DNA of 64,000 nucleotides from Mycobacterium sp. (GCA_021732005.1 JAKFVT010000025.1:182191-246190); one strand, 5' to 3'. Counted from the stretch's first letter, positions 33,368 to 42,522 are shown. Program-made: numbers and translations. Notes: a model not told the origin generated them from the letters alone.

Positions 33368-34552
33368 ATGGCCACAGAGAACGACCCCCGGATCTTTGCC
33401 TCGAACGCGTCCCGGCGCCGGTTCATCGGTGGTGGCGCCGCCGCCGCAGCCGCACTGGTCCTCGGACCGTCCTTCCTGGCCGCATGTGGCAAGTCCGACA
33501 ACAAGAGCAGCTCGAGCGGACCGGCCACCCCGTCCGATGACGGCTCCCCGGCCACCGGGAAGCTCCGCATCTCCAACTGGCCGCTGTACATGGCCGACGG
33601 TTTCGTCGCGGCGTTCCAGACCGCGACGGGAATCACGGTCGATTACAAAGAGGACTACAACGACAACGAAGAGTGGTTCGCCAAGAACAAGGAACCGTTG
33701 TCTCGCAAGCAGGACATCGGCGCCGACCTGGTAGTGCCCACCCAGTTCATGGCCGCCCGGCTCAACGGGCTTGGCTGGCTCAACGGGATAAGCGAAAGCC
33801 GTTGGACCAACAAGAAGAACATGCGCGAAGACCTGCTCAACGCCAAGGCCGACCCGGGCCGCAAGTTCAGCGCGCCCTACATGTCCGGCATGACGGCGCT
33901 GGCCTACAACCGGGCCGCGACCGGTCGCGACATCACCAAGATCGACGACCTGTGGGATCCCGCGTTCAAGGGCAAGATCAGCCTGCTCGCCGACACCCAG
34001 GACGGGCTCGGCATGATCATGATGTCGCAAGGCAACTCGGTGGAGAACCCGACCAGCGACGGCGTCAACAAGGCGGTCGCGCTGATCAAGCAGCAGAAGG
34101 ACGCCGGCCAGATCCGCCGATTCACCGGCAACGACTACGCCGACGACCTGGCCTCCGGCAATGTCGTTATCGCCCAGGCATATTCGGGCGATGTGGTGCA
34201 GCTGCAGAAGGACAACCCGGACCTGAAGTTCGTGGTGCCGGAGACCGGTGGCACCACGTTCGTCGACACGATGGTGATCCCCTACACCACCCAGAACCAG
34301 AAGGCCGCCGAGGCGTGGATCAACTACGTCTACGACCGGGCCAACTACGCGAAGCTGATCGCACACACCCAGTACGTGCCGGTGTTGTCCGACATGACCG
34401 ATGAGCTCAACAAGATCGATCCCGGCCTGGCCGCGAACCCGTTGATCAACCCGCCGAAGGCGACCCTCGACAAGCTGAAGACGTGGGCTGCGCTCACCGA
34501 CCAACAGACCGACGAGTTCAACAAGGCCTACTCCGCAGTCACCGGCGGGTAA
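33368..34552 (+). CDS. potD: PotD-like periplasmic polyamine-binding lipoprotein
   Basis: A 394-residue binding protein. The N terminus carries a Tat-type motif S15-R-R-R-F-I and a lipobox L-A-A-C40, so it is probably exported folded and then lipidated. A Ser-rich linker precedes the two-lobed PotD fold: L-R-I-S-N-W-P-L-Y-M opens it, D-L-V-V-P-T follows, and Y-M-S-G-M-T-A-L-A-Y-N and P-E-T-G-G-T-T-F-V-D-T-M mark the binding cleft. The ligand is inferred from family. It lies 66 bp after the ATPase and 4 bp before the first permease. Confidence 0.91.
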   Translation: MATENDPRIFASNASRRRFIGGGAAAAAALVLGPSFLAACGKSDNKSSSSGPATPSDDGSPATGKLRISNWPLYMADGFVAAFQTATGITVDYKEDYNDNEEWFAKNKEPLSRKQDIGADLVVPTQFMAARLNGLGWLNGISESRWTNKKNMREDLLNAKADPGRKFSAPYMSGMTALAYNRAATGRDITKIDDLWDPAFKGKISLLADTQDGLGMIMMSQGNSVENPTSDGVNKAVALIKQQKDAGQIRRFTGNDYADDLASGNVVIAQAYSGDVVQLQKDNPDLKFVVPETGGTTFVDTMVIPYTTQNQKAAEAWINYVYDRANYAKLIAHTQYVPVLSDMTDELNKIDPGLAANPLINPPKATLDKLKTWAALTDQQTDEFNKAYSAVTGG

Positions 34553-34556
34553 CGCG

Positions 34557-35432
34557 ATGGCAGGAGTAGCCAGTAGCAACAGGCAGCGGAGCAAGCTCGC
34601 TCCCTACCTGATGATCCTGCCCGCCCTGGCGTACCTCGGGGTCTTCTATGTCATTCCGTTCGTCTCGCTGTTTCGAACGTCGCTGTCGACCATGGGCGGC
34701 TCGATCTATCTGCCCGAGCTCACGTTCGCGTGGGACTTCGGCAACTACGGCGATGCGCTGAGCCAGTACCGCGAGCAGATCCTGCGCTCGTTCGGCTATG
34801 CGCTGAGCGCGACGGTGCTGTGCGTGCTGTTGGCCTTCCCGCTGGCGTATGTGATCGCCTTCAAGGCGGGACGGTACAAGAACCTGTTGCTGGGCTTGGT
34901 GATCCTGCCGTTCTTCGTGACGTTCCTGATCCGCACTCTGGCGTGGAAGACGATCCTGGCCGACGACGGCTGGGTGGTCCACGCGCTGGGCACGATTGGG
35001 CTCCTGCCGTCCGAGGGTCGGCTGCTGTCGACCGGCTGGGCAGTGATCGGCGGGCTGACCTACAACTGGATCATCTTCATGATCCTGCCGCTGTACGTGA
35101 GCCTGGAGAAGATCGACGCCCGACTCCTGGAAGCCTCCCGCGACCTCTACGGCACCAACCGCCGGATGTTCGGGAAGGTCATCGTGCCGTTGGCGATGCC
35201 GGGCATCCTGGCGGGCAGCATGCTGGTGTTCATCCCGTCGGTCGGTGACTTCATCAACGCCGACTATCTGGGCAGCACCCAGACCAGGATGATCGGCAAC
35301 GTCATCCAGAAACAGTTCCTGGTGGTCAAGGACTACCCTGCCGCGGCTGCACTCAGCTTTGTGCTGATGGCGCTGATCGTGGTCGGCGTCCTGCTCTACA
35401 CCCGGGCCCTGGGCACGGAGGACCTGGTATGA
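34557..35432 (+). CDS. potB: PotB-like ABC permease
   Basis: A 291-residue membrane protein with six predicted helices. The EAA loop appears as R-L-L-E-A-S-R-D-L-Y-G-T-N (glycine at the conserved position), and the helix after it ends G-D-F-I-N-A-D-Y-L-G, a PotB hallmark. Its TGA overlaps a 12-codon frame that in turn overlaps the next gene. Confidence 0.92.
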   Translation: MAGVASSNRQRSKLAPYLMILPALAYLGVFYVIPFVSLFRTSLSTMGGSIYLPELTFAWDFGNYGDALSQYREQILRSFGYALSATVLCVLLAFPLAYVIAFKAGRYKNLLLGLVILPFFVTFLIRTLAWKTILADDGWVVHALGTIGLLPSEGRLLSTGWAVIGGLTYNWIIFMILPLYVSLEKIDARLLEASRDLYGTNRRMFGKVIVPLAMPGILAGSMLVFIPSVGDFINADYLGSTQTRMIGNVIQKQFLVVKDYPAAAALSFVLMALIVVGVLLYTRALGTEDLV

Positions 35433-35467
35433 CCACCGAGCGAGAAGCGAAGCGGGATCGCGCATGA
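35429..35467 (+). other. Twelve-codon bridging frame with duplicated start sequence
   Basis: An ATG at 35429 overlaps the potB TGA as ATGA, encodes MTTEREAKRDRA and stops at 35465-35467, where its TGA overlaps the potC ATG (35464) again as ATGA. The first twelve bases, ATGACCACCGAG, are identical to the first twelve of potC, 35 bp downstream. This looks like a partial duplication of the potC start. The frame may pass ribosomes from potB to potC, or be a relic. A function for the peptide is not suggested. Confidence 0.4.
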
Positions 35468-36327
35468 CCACCGAGGCCGGCGCGGCGATCGCGCAGACCA
35501 TCGACCACGGCGGACTGGCCAAGCCGGGCCGCAACATTCGCGGCACCTTCAAACTCGGCGACATCGCGCTACGGGTGATCGCCGGCCTGGTTCTGGCCTA
35601 TCTGTTCCTGCCTATCCTGGTGATCGTCATCTTCTCGTTCAACAAGCCGGCCGGGAAGTTCAACTACACCTGGCAGGGCTTCACGTTCGACAACTGGGCC
35701 AATCCGTTCAAGTACCCGGCGTTGACCGACGCGCTGAAGCTGAGCCTGAACGTCGCTGCGGTGTCGACCGTGATCGCCGGTGTCCTCGGCACCCTGGTCG
35801 CGGTCGCCCTTGTGCGCCAACGTTTTCGCGGCAGCAAGGCGGTCGACACCTTTTTGGTTCTGCCGCTGACCTCGCCCGAGGTCGTCATGGGTGCATCGCT
35901 GCTGACCCTGTTCCTCGATTTGGGCTGGGCCACCGGATACACCACGATCGTGATCGCCCATGTGGCCTTCGAGATCAGCTTCATCGCGATGACGGTGCGT
36001 GCCCGGATCCGTGGCTTCGACTGGACACTCGAGGATGCCTCACTGGATCTGGGTGCCGGGCCGAGCCGGACCTTCTTCAAGGTGACGCTGCCGCTGATCG
36101 TGCCGGGCATCGTCGCGGCCGCGATGCTGTCGTTCGCCCTGTCGTTGGACGACTTCATCATCACCTACTTCGTCAGCGGCTCGACGGTGACGTATCCGCT
36201 GTACGTGAACGCCGCGGTGAAAGCCGCTGTGCCACCGCAGATCAACGTGCTCGCCACTGCGATCCTGTTGATCAGCCTGCTCCTGCTGGCCGCCGGAACG
36301 CTGTACCGGCGCAAGCGCGACACCTGA
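35464..36327 (+). CDS. potC: PotC-like ABC permease
   Basis: A 287-residue membrane protein with six predicted helices. A 35-residue hydrophilic N-terminal extension precedes helix 1, which ends F-L-P-I-L-V-I-V-I-F-S-F-N. The EAA loop is L-E-D-A-S-L-D-L-G-A-G. The D-D-F-I-I-T-Y-F motif in the fifth helix region is typical of PotC. It is the last gene of the importer operon. Confidence 0.92.
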   Translation: MTTEAGAAIAQTIDHGGLAKPGRNIRGTFKLGDIALRVIAGLVLAYLFLPILVIVIFSFNKPAGKFNYTWQGFTFDNWANPFKYPALTDALKLSLNVAAVSTVIAGVLGTLVAVALVRQRFRGSKAVDTFLVLPLTSPEVVMGASLLTLFLDLGWATGYTTIVIAHVAFEISFIAMTVRARIRGFDWTLEDASLDLGAGPSRTFFKVTLPLIVPGIVAAAMLSFALSLDDFIITYFVSGSTVTYPLYVNAAVKAAVPPQINVLATAILLISLLLLAAGTLYRRKRDT

Positions 36328-36389
36328 GTGCGACACGCGAACCAGCCGGTTCGCTCCGGTAATCGCGGTCGGTACGGCATCCTTGGCGG

Positions 36390-37046
36390 GTGACGGTCGA
36401 CGCGATACTGGAATCCATCCCACCGCTGGCGGTGTACCTGGTCGTCGGCCTCATCATCGGGCTGGAGAGCCTGGGCATCCCCTTACCGGGCGAAATCGCG
36501 TTGGTGAGCGCGGCACTGCTGGCCTCCCGGCACACCCTCGACATCAGTCCGGTGTGGGTGGGTGCCGCCGCCACCATCGGCGCGATCATCGGTGACTCGA
36601 TCGGCTACACGATCGGCCGCCGGTTCGGGATGGGGTTGTTCGAGCGGCTGGGCACGCGCTTCCCGAAACATTTCGGCCCCGGGCACGTGGCGCTGGCCAA
36701 GCAACTGTTCACCCGGTGGGGCGTGTGGGCGGTGTTCTTCGGCCGATTCATCGCACTCCTGCGGATCCTGGCCGGCCCGCTGGCCGGCGCCCTGCACATG
36801 CACTACGGCCGCTTCCTCGCCGCCAATGCGTCCGGCGCCGTCTGCTGGGCAGGCGGCACCACCGCGGTGGTCTACTACCTCGGCCTGGCCGCCGAGAAGT
36901 GGCTGGCGCGGTTCTCCTGGGTTGCGCTGGTCATCGCGATCATCGCCGGCGTCGGGTTGACTCTGCTGCTGCGGGAGCGCACCCGCAACCTGATCGCCCA
37001 ACTCGAGTCCGAGCACGACTGGGAGACCCTGCGCAAGCGCGAGTGA
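36390..37046 (+). CDS. DedA/SNARE-associated family membrane protein
   Basis: A 218-residue DedA protein with about five hydrophobic segments. The core contains E-S-L-G-I-P-L-P-G-E, a conserved acidic residue in the first re-entrant loop, and F-F-G-R-F-I-A-L-L-R-I-L-A-G-P-L-A-G. DedA proteins are lipid flippases, moving undecaprenyl phosphate or phospholipids. The GTG at 36390 is used; it lies 62 bp after potC and may have its own promoter. A charged C-terminal tail (residues 190-218) is cytosolic. Confidence 0.88.
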   Translation: MTVDAILESIPPLAVYLVVGLIIGLESLGIPLPGEIALVSAALLASRHTLDISPVWVGAAATIGAIIGDSIGYTIGRRFGMGLFERLGTRFPKHFGPGHVALAKQLFTRWGVWAVFFGRFIALLRILAGPLAGALHMHYGRFLAANASGAVCWAGGTTAVVYYLGLAAEKWLARFSWVALVIAIIAGVGLTLLLRERTRNLIAQLESEHDWETLRKRE

Positions 37047-37099
37047 TGTGAGGCAGCTGCCCCATGCCCGGAGCCGGTGCGGGGCGCGAGCATTGGCCG

Positions 37100-37852
37100 A
37101 TGACCACACCTCACACCGCACTGCGCGCCGCCGCAGATCATCCGAGCCTGCCTAGCGGTACCGACGACCGGGTCACCGGCTTCGGCATCATGGGCCTGCC
37201 GTTCGCCACCGGGCACTATCTGGCATACCGGGACTTCAGCGCATCCTCGTTCTCCCCCGCCTACCGATCGGTATGGCACCGCGACCCAGACGGTCGATGG
37301 ACCTTCTACGCCACCACACCCGCCGAGCAGAGCTGTTCACGCTATTTCAGTTCAGCCACAACGGTTCCCGCCGTGCAATGCGACATCACGATGTCCTGGA
37401 CCGACCCCTGGTCCCTGGACATCGCCATCCCCGGGCTGCTGCGGTGGACCGTCAACATGACCAGCACGCCGATCACCCGCGCCGTCAGCCGGCTCGGCCA
37501 CGCCATGCCCGAACGGGCCTGGACCAGCGTGCCGGTACTCGAAGCCATGGGGCGGATCGCCGGCCCGCTGTTGCGTACCGGCGGAATGCGGTTGGCCGGG
37601 TCCGCCCCGAACGGTCAGGCGTTCCGCGTGGCGCCGCGCCAGATCTGGGCGGTCCGTCGCTCGCGGGCTGTGCTCGACGGCGTCAGCCTCGGCGCTGTCG
37701 CCGCGCTGGCCACCCAGAGCAGGCTGGCCGATTTCCGGCTGCCGCAGCGCGGCCTGTGCGTGATCGGTACCGCTCGCTTCGACAGTTTCGACCCGCGGCG
37801 CCATGCCCCGGCGCGCCGGACCGCGCCAACCGAACCCCGTACCGCGTGTTAG
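37100..37852 (+). CDS. Hypothetical protein, 250 residues
   Basis: I do not recognise this family. It has no signal peptide or clear membrane helix. A Trp/Tyr-rich first half (Y-L-A-Y-R-D-F, W-H-R-D-P-D-G-R-W-T-F-Y) followed by strand-like stretches (MSWTDPWSLDIAIPGLLRWTV) suggests a beta-barrel or lipocalin-like fold. The C terminus is Arg/Pro rich. It lies 53 bp after dedA, and its stop nearly touches the HD-GYP regulator gene, so co-transcription with that regulator is likely. ATG 37100 is chosen; ATG 37064 is also possible. Confidence 0.7.
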   Translation: MTTPHTALRAAADHPSLPSGTDDRVTGFGIMGLPFATGHYLAYRDFSASSFSPAYRSVWHRDPDGRWTFYATTPAEQSCSRYFSSATTVPAVQCDITMSWTDPWSLDIAIPGLLRWTVNMTSTPITRAVSRLGHAMPERAWTSVPVLEAMGRIAGPLLRTGGMRLAGSAPNGQAFRVAPRQIWAVRRSRAVLDGVSLGAVAALATQSRLADFRLPQRGLCVIGTARFDSFDPRRHAPARRTAPTEPRTAC

Positions 37853-37869
37853 GGAGCACAATCGAGCTC

Positions 37870-39447
37870 GTGGCTGCGCCAAGGACGCCCACCGGTCCGC
37901 CGCCGCGGGCGCCGAGCCGGGCCGAGATGTTGGCCGCTCTGTCGGTCGCGATCGACCTCGGCCTCGGGCAGCCTGCCGAACACATGCTCCGGGCCGCGCT
38001 GATCGGAACCCGCATCGCCGATCGGCTCGGCCTCGAGCGAGAGCAACGCGATTGCGTGTACTACAGCACCCTGGTGATGTGGATCGGCTGTCACGCCGAC
38101 TCCCACGAGTTCGCAGGCTGGTTCGGCGACGACATCTCGGTGCGCCGCGACGCCTACCACGTCGACTGGGCGGGGCTGCCCTACTACCGGTTCCTGGCCG
38201 CCAATATCGGCCGGGGCGAACCGATCACGCAGCGGCTTACCTCGATCGCGACGTTGTTCCTCAACGCCCGGGGCAACATGTCCGCGATGATCCACTCGCA
38301 CTGCACGTCGGCAGCACTGCTGGCCGACCGCATGGGCCTGGGCACCGGCGTGCAGAACGCTCTCGAATTCAGCTTCGAACGCTTCGACGGCAGCGGCCTG
38401 CCCTGCGGTGCCGGTGGCGCGGACATCCCGATCGAGATGCGGGTGGCCCAGCTCGCCGACATGGCCGAAGTGCACCACCGAACGGGCGGGGTGAGCGCGG
38501 CCGTGGACATGGCCGTGCAACGCCGTGGCAGGCAGTTCGACCCCGATGTGGTGGATGTTTTCACCGCACACGCCGGCGAGATTCTGGCCGGCCCACCCGC
38601 AGGCGAGGTCTGGGACGCCGCCCTGTCGTGCGCGCCGGATCGCCACGAACCGCTGCAACAGCAATCCCTCGACGAGCTCCTGATCGCGCTCGGCGATTTC
38701 GTGGATCTGAAATGTCCCTTCACACTTGGCCATTCGCGTGCCGTCGCGGAACTGGCCGGTGACGCGGCCGAGGCGGTCGGCTTGGGCGCCGACACCGTGA
38801 CACTGGTCCGCCGCGCCGGTCACGTTCATGATCTCGGCCGAATCGGCGTCTCCAACCAGGTCTGGTCCAAGCCCGCCGCGCTCTCGGCGGCCGAGTTCGA
38901 ACGGATGCGACTGCACCCGTACCTCACCACCCGGATTCTGAGTCGGATCAACGGGCTCGACGCGGTCGCCCAGATCGCCGGAAATCACCACGAGCACATC
39001 AACGGGTCCGGTTATCCGCGCAGCCTGCCCGGCTCCGCACTCGGTATGCCCGACCGGGTGCTCGCCGCTGCCGTCGCCTACCAATCAGCCTTGGAGCCAA
39101 GGCCTTACCGCGCCGCGCTGGATCCGGCGGCGGCCGCTCGACGGGTCCGGGACCGGATCCGTGACGGTGCACTCGACGATGTCGCGGCCGAGGCCGTCCT
39201 GCAGGCGGGCGGGCACCAGAGCCGACGTTCCGCGACGCGGCCCGATGGCCTGACTCCGCGGGAGATCGAGGTGCTGCGCCTGGTGGCTCGTGGTGCCTCC
39301 AACAAAGAGATCGCTGCCGCGCTGGTGATCAGCGAGAAGACGGCCCGCAACCACGTCGAACGGACCTACGCCAAGATCGGGGTGTCGAACCGGATCGGTG
39401 CGAGCATGTACGCACTGCGTCACGGCCTGACGGAACCGCTGGGCTGA
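37870..39447 (+). CDS. Tandem HD-GYP-like regulator with C-terminal LuxR helix-turn-helix
   Basis: A 525-residue protein. An N-terminal module (about 20-235) looks like a degenerate HD-GYP domain, including F-E-R-F-D-G-S-G-L-P in place of the usual H-H-E-x-x-D-G-S-G-Y-P. A second, better preserved module (about 270-430) has H320-D321-L-G-R, H349, H373-H374 and G-S-G-Y-P, but Q405 stands where a metal-binding Asp is expected. Residues 460-515 are a LuxR-type DNA-binding domain (LTPREIEVLRLVARGASNKE). The protein probably senses a nucleotide or other ligand and controls transcription. The GTG at 37870 has a distant AGGGAG; GTG 37846 is an alternative. Confidence 0.88.
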   Translation: MAAPRTPTGPPPRAPSRAEMLAALSVAIDLGLGQPAEHMLRAALIGTRIADRLGLEREQRDCVYYSTLVMWIGCHADSHEFAGWFGDDISVRRDAYHVDWAGLPYYRFLAANIGRGEPITQRLTSIATLFLNARGNMSAMIHSHCTSAALLADRMGLGTGVQNALEFSFERFDGSGLPCGAGGADIPIEMRVAQLADMAEVHHRTGGVSAAVDMAVQRRGRQFDPDVVDVFTAHAGEILAGPPAGEVWDAALSCAPDRHEPLQQQSLDELLIALGDFVDLKCPFTLGHSRAVAELAGDAAEAVGLGADTVTLVRRAGHVHDLGRIGVSNQVWSKPAALSAAEFERMRLHPYLTTRILSRINGLDAVAQIAGNHHEHINGSGYPRSLPGSALGMPDRVLAAAVAYQSALEPRPYRAALDPAAAARRVRDRIRDGALDDVAAEAVLQAGGHQSRRSATRPDGLTPREIEVLRLVARGASNKEIAAALVISEKTARNHVERTYAKIGVSNRIGASMYALRHGLTEPLG

Positions 39448-39507
39448 CCGGACAGTTGGGGCGAATGCCCCATGATGGCGGCGGTCGCCGGGACGAGCAT
39501 CATTGCT

Positions 39508-40329
39508 ATGACACACAATCCAGCGTCCGCGCGAGAGCGGACCCGCCGCATCCTGATTGCGGGCTACGGGGTGGCGAGTTACCTCGTCTTCCTCGTCGCC
39601 TTCTGCTACGCCGTCGTCTTCGTCGGCGGCATCGTCGTGCCGCGCACGGTCGACCACGGCATCGACGGCGCCCCGTGGGGCCTGGCGCTCGTGATCAACA
39701 CGGCGCTGCTCGGGCTGTTCGCCGTCCAGCACAGCGTGATGGCCAGACCCGCCTTCAAACGGTGGTGGACCCGCTTCGTGCCGCACGAGATGGAACGCAG
39801 CACGTACGTTCTGCTGGCCAGTCTTGTTCTGCTGCTGCTGTATTGGCAGTGGCGGACCATGCCCGGGGTGATCTGGCAGGTGGACCAGCCTGCGATCCGG
39901 GAGCTGCTGTGGACGGTGTTCGCGGCGGGCTGGACCACCGTTCTGGCCGCGACCTTCATGATCGACCACTTCGAGCTGTTCGGGTTGCGCCGGGTGTTCG
40001 CGGCCTGGCGCGGTTCGTCGCGCCGCCGGACAGGATTCCGGGCCACCTTGCTGTACCGGCTGGTGCGCCACCCCCTGATGCTGGGATTCCTGATCGCTTT
40101 CTGGGCGACTCCGATGATGACCGTGGGTCATGTCCTGTTCGCGATCGGCACGACCGGCTACATCCTGGTGGCCCTGCAGCTCGAGGAGCGCGATCTGATC
40201 GCCGAACTCGGCGACAGCTACCGGGACTACCGCAAGCGGGTGCCGATGTTGGTGCCCGGTCTGCGGCCGCGGTCCTGCCCGGTGACCGGTGCGGCGCCGG
40301 ACGGTTTTTCCGGCGCTTCGCGGGGGTAA
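39508..40329 (+). CDS. mddA: Methanethiol S-methyltransferase-like membrane protein (MddA family)
   Basis: A 273-residue membrane protein with five or six hydrophobic helices. The C-terminal half has the isoprenylcysteine-methyltransferase-like signature: Y-R-L-V-R-H-P-L-M-L-G-F-L-I-A-F-W-A-T-P, then L-E-E-R-D-L-I-A-E-L-G-D-S-Y-R-D-Y-R-K-R-V-P, which binds S-adenosylmethionine. MddA methylates methanethiol to dimethyl sulfide. NnrU-like proteins share the fold. Start ATG 39508 is preferred; an ATG at 39472 would add 12 residues and follows a small hairpin (TGGGGC/GCCCCA, 39457-39472). Confidence 0.82.
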   Translation: MTHNPASARERTRRILIAGYGVASYLVFLVAFCYAVVFVGGIVVPRTVDHGIDGAPWGLALVINTALLGLFAVQHSVMARPAFKRWWTRFVPHEMERSTYVLLASLVLLLLYWQWRTMPGVIWQVDQPAIRELLWTVFAAGWTTVLAATFMIDHFELFGLRRVFAAWRGSSRRRTGFRATLLYRLVRHPLMLGFLIAFWATPMMTVGHVLFAIGTTGYILVALQLEERDLIAELGDSYRDYRKRVPMLVPGLRPRSCPVTGAAPDGFSGASRG

Positions 40330-40339
40330 CCCAAATTTC

Positions 40340-41161
40340 GTGGCTGACAATGCAATGCACGGTGCTGCGCGGGCAGCCACTGGAAGCAGGCCGTTCGAAC
40401 TCGCGGCCAGGGCCGGGTACAGCATCAGTGGCGTGTTGCATCTGGTGATCGCCTACATCATCGTGCACCTGGCTTTCGGCACGGCGGGGAACGCCGATCA
40501 GTCGGGTGCGATGGCGACGCTGGCCGCCCAGCCCGGTGGCGCGGTGGCGCTGTGGCTCGCCGCGGGCGGTCTGGTCGCGCTGGCGCTGTGGCGTGTGGCC
40601 GAGGCGATCCTCGGCTCCCATCCCACCGAGCCGGGTCGCGAACATGACGGTGTCTCCGACGCGTTCGAGCGGATCAAGTCCGGCGCGCTGGCCGTCCTCT
40701 ACGTCGGCATCGCACTTGCCGCTGTGCGATTCGCCGGTGGCGGCGGCCAGTCGAGCAGTGAGCAGAACACCGGTCTCACCGCGCGACTGCTCCAAACCGG
40801 TTGGGGCAAAGGCATTCTGCTGGTCGCCGCGGTCGTGATCATCTGCATCGGCGGATACCACGTCTACAAAGGTATTTCGACGAAGTTCGAGGAGGACCTC
40901 ACCGTCACCGGGGGCGGCCCGCTGATCACTCCGCTCGGCATCGCCGGATACACCGCCAAGGGCGTGGTGCTGGGCGGTGCCGGAGTGCTCCTGGTGGTCG
41001 CCACCGTCACCGCCGACCCCGCCAAAGGCGCAGGCCTGGACGCCGCGGTAAAGAGCCTCGGCCAGGCCCCATTCGGCAAGGCGCTGCTCATTGCGGCAGC
41101 GGCCGGCTTCGCCGCCTACGGCGCATACTGCTTCGTCATGGCTCGCTTCGCGCGGATGTAG
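40340..41161 (+). CDS. DUF1206 membrane protein
   Basis: A 273-residue membrane protein with six hydrophobic helices in three repeated pairs. Each repeat begins with an aromatic A-R-x-G-Y or a-G-Y-T-A-K-G pattern (ARAGYSISGVLHLVIAYI, AGYTAKGVVLGGAGVLLV), which is the DUF1206 signature. Function unknown. A GTG at 40340 is used, though ATG 40355 is also possible. It begins 10 bp after the mddA-like gene, so they are likely one transcript. Confidence 0.87.
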   Translation: MADNAMHGAARAATGSRPFELAARAGYSISGVLHLVIAYIIVHLAFGTAGNADQSGAMATLAAQPGGAVALWLAAGGLVALALWRVAEAILGSHPTEPGREHDGVSDAFERIKSGALAVLYVGIALAAVRFAGGGGQSSSEQNTGLTARLLQTGWGKGILLVAAVVIICIGGYHVYKGISTKFEEDLTVTGGGPLITPLGIAGYTAKGVVLGGAGVLLVVATVTADPAKGAGLDAAVKSLGQAPFGKALLIAAAAGFAAYGAYCFVMARFARM

Positions 41162-41173
41162 CGGACGCGCCGG

Positions 41174-41965
41174 CTACTCGGCGAAATAGCGGAGCCGGGT
41201 GATCGACCCACCGGCCGTGCCGAGTTCGGCGATCAACACCGCGGTCCGCGGCCCGCGCAACGACGCCGTCACCGACGGGCCGGCAGCGATGATCTTCGTC
41301 CACGAGGCCCCCGCCAGCTCGTCGACGAATGAGCCGAACTTCATCGGGTTCTGTTCACCGCGGGTGATCAGCGCTCCGGAGCCGAGGGCGCGCCAGGCCC
41401 GCAACTGATCGCCGGCCGTCACCGCGTCGAGGAAGCCGCGCACCGTTCGTTTGCCCCGGAACCGGGCGCCCCGGAACCCGGACGCGAACCCCAGTGTCCC
41501 GCGCCACCGTTGATTGCGGATCAGCGCGCGGCTCAGCTCCACTGTCTGCGGAGCCGCGGCCACCCCGTTGCGGGCGAACTGCACCACCATCGCCGGCAGC
41601 TCCCAGTAGGCGCGCAAACGCTCGATGCGCCAGTCGTCGGTGACCTCACGCAGGTCGTAACGCAGCACTGCCGGGATGTGCATCGTCACAGAGGGGCCCA
41701 TCCCGACTTCGAGGACGACATCGCGGATGACGGTGGTGTCCGAGACGATGTCGCCCTCGTGGCGGAAGACGATGCGGCGGGGAGCGATGAAGGTGTCGTA
41801 GAACCGGCCGATCTGCAGCGGCCCTATGTGCGGGCGCGATCCGACGGGATCCTCGACTCGGCCGTCATCGGTGAACAATCCGACCCAGCCGGCACGGTCA
41901 TGATCGGCCGCCATCAGCGGGGAGCGGTCGACTACGTCGATGAGTGTCGATCGGGGCGCGGCCAT
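41174..41965 (-). CDS. NTF2-like fold protein with C-terminal extension
   Basis: A 263-residue protein. The N-terminal half (about 1-125) fits a SnoaL/ketosteroid-isomerase-like fold: D-H-D-R-A-G-W-V-G-L-F-T-D-D-G-R-V-E-D-P-V-G is the usual helix-turn and the paired strands follow. The remaining 130 residues, starting near G-F-L-D-A-V-T-A-G, look like a second, more divergent copy. No catalytic role can be assigned. The ATG at 41965 overlaps the pncA stop by one base, so it is translated after pncA. Confidence 0.8.
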   Translation of the reverse strand: MAAPRSTLIDVVDRSPLMAADHDRAGWVGLFTDDGRVEDPVGSRPHIGPLQIGRFYDTFIAPRRIVFRHEGDIVSDTTVIRDVVLEVGMGPSVTMHIPAVLRYDLREVTDDWRIERLRAYWELPAMVVQFARNGVAAAPQTVELSRALIRNQRWRGTLGFASGFRGARFRGKRTVRGFLDAVTAGDQLRAWRALGSGALITRGEQNPMKFGSFVDELAGASWTKIIAAGPSVTASLRGPRTAVLIAELGTAGGSITRLRYFAE

Positions 41966-42522
41966 CACGCGGTGTGGATCAGTTCGACCCCGCGGCCGCG
42001 CATCTCGTCCAATGCGTCGGCGGTCGACCCGGGCGCGACACCGGCCGTAAGGTCAACCAGCACACGGGTTTTGAATCCGGCACGGGTGGCATCGGCCGCG
42101 CTTTGGCGCACACAGTAGTCGGTGGCGATGCCGGCGATGTCGACTTCGTCGACCCCGCGGGCGCGCAGCCAGTCGGCCAGCGCGGTGTGGTCAACGGTGC
42201 CTTCGAAGCCGCTGTACGCCGCGGTGTGGGCGCCCTTGTGGAACACCGCCTCGATCGGTGCGGTGTTCAGTTCGGGGTGGAAGTCGGAGCCGGAGGTCCC
42301 GGCCACACAGTGCGCGGGCCACGAATTCTTGAAGTCGGGGTGCTCGGCGAAATGGGCACCGGGATCGACGTGATAGTCCTTGGTGGCCACCACGTGGTCA
42401 TAGCCGTGGTCACGCCCCAGCAACGCGGTGATTCCGCGCACCACATCGCCCGCCCCGGCGACGGCCAGCGATCCGCCCTCGCAGAAATCGTTCTGCACGT
42501 CGACGATGATCAACGCCCGCAT
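41965..42522 (-). CDS. pncA: Nicotinamidase/pyrazinamidase
   Basis: A 185-residue cysteine hydrolase, one residue shorter than M. tuberculosis PncA. The catalytic triad is D8, K96 and C137 (A-T-D-Y-C137-V-R-Q), and the metal ligands are D49, H51, H57 and H71. It hydrolyses nicotinamide to nicotinate for NAD salvage and activates the prodrug pyrazinamide. All active-site positions are intact, so the enzyme should be functional. The long upstream open frame on this strand is antisense to the fusion gene and is not part of it. Confidence 0.95.
   Translation of the reverse strand: MRALIIVDVQNDFCEGGSLAVAGAGDVVRGITALLGRDHGYDHVVATKDYHVDPGAHFAEHPDFKNSWPAHCVAGTSGSDFHPELNTAPIEAVFHKGAHTAAYSGFEGTVDHTALADWLRARGVDEVDIAGIATDYCVRQSAADATRAGFKTRVLVDLTAGVAPGSTADALDEMRGRGVELIHTA

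Noticed and set aside
39457..39472. Small hairpin TGGGGC/GCCCCA after the HD-GYP gene
   Set aside because: Six-bp stem with a four-base loop but no T tract; it may be a weak terminator or chance, so it is mentioned only with the neighbouring gene.
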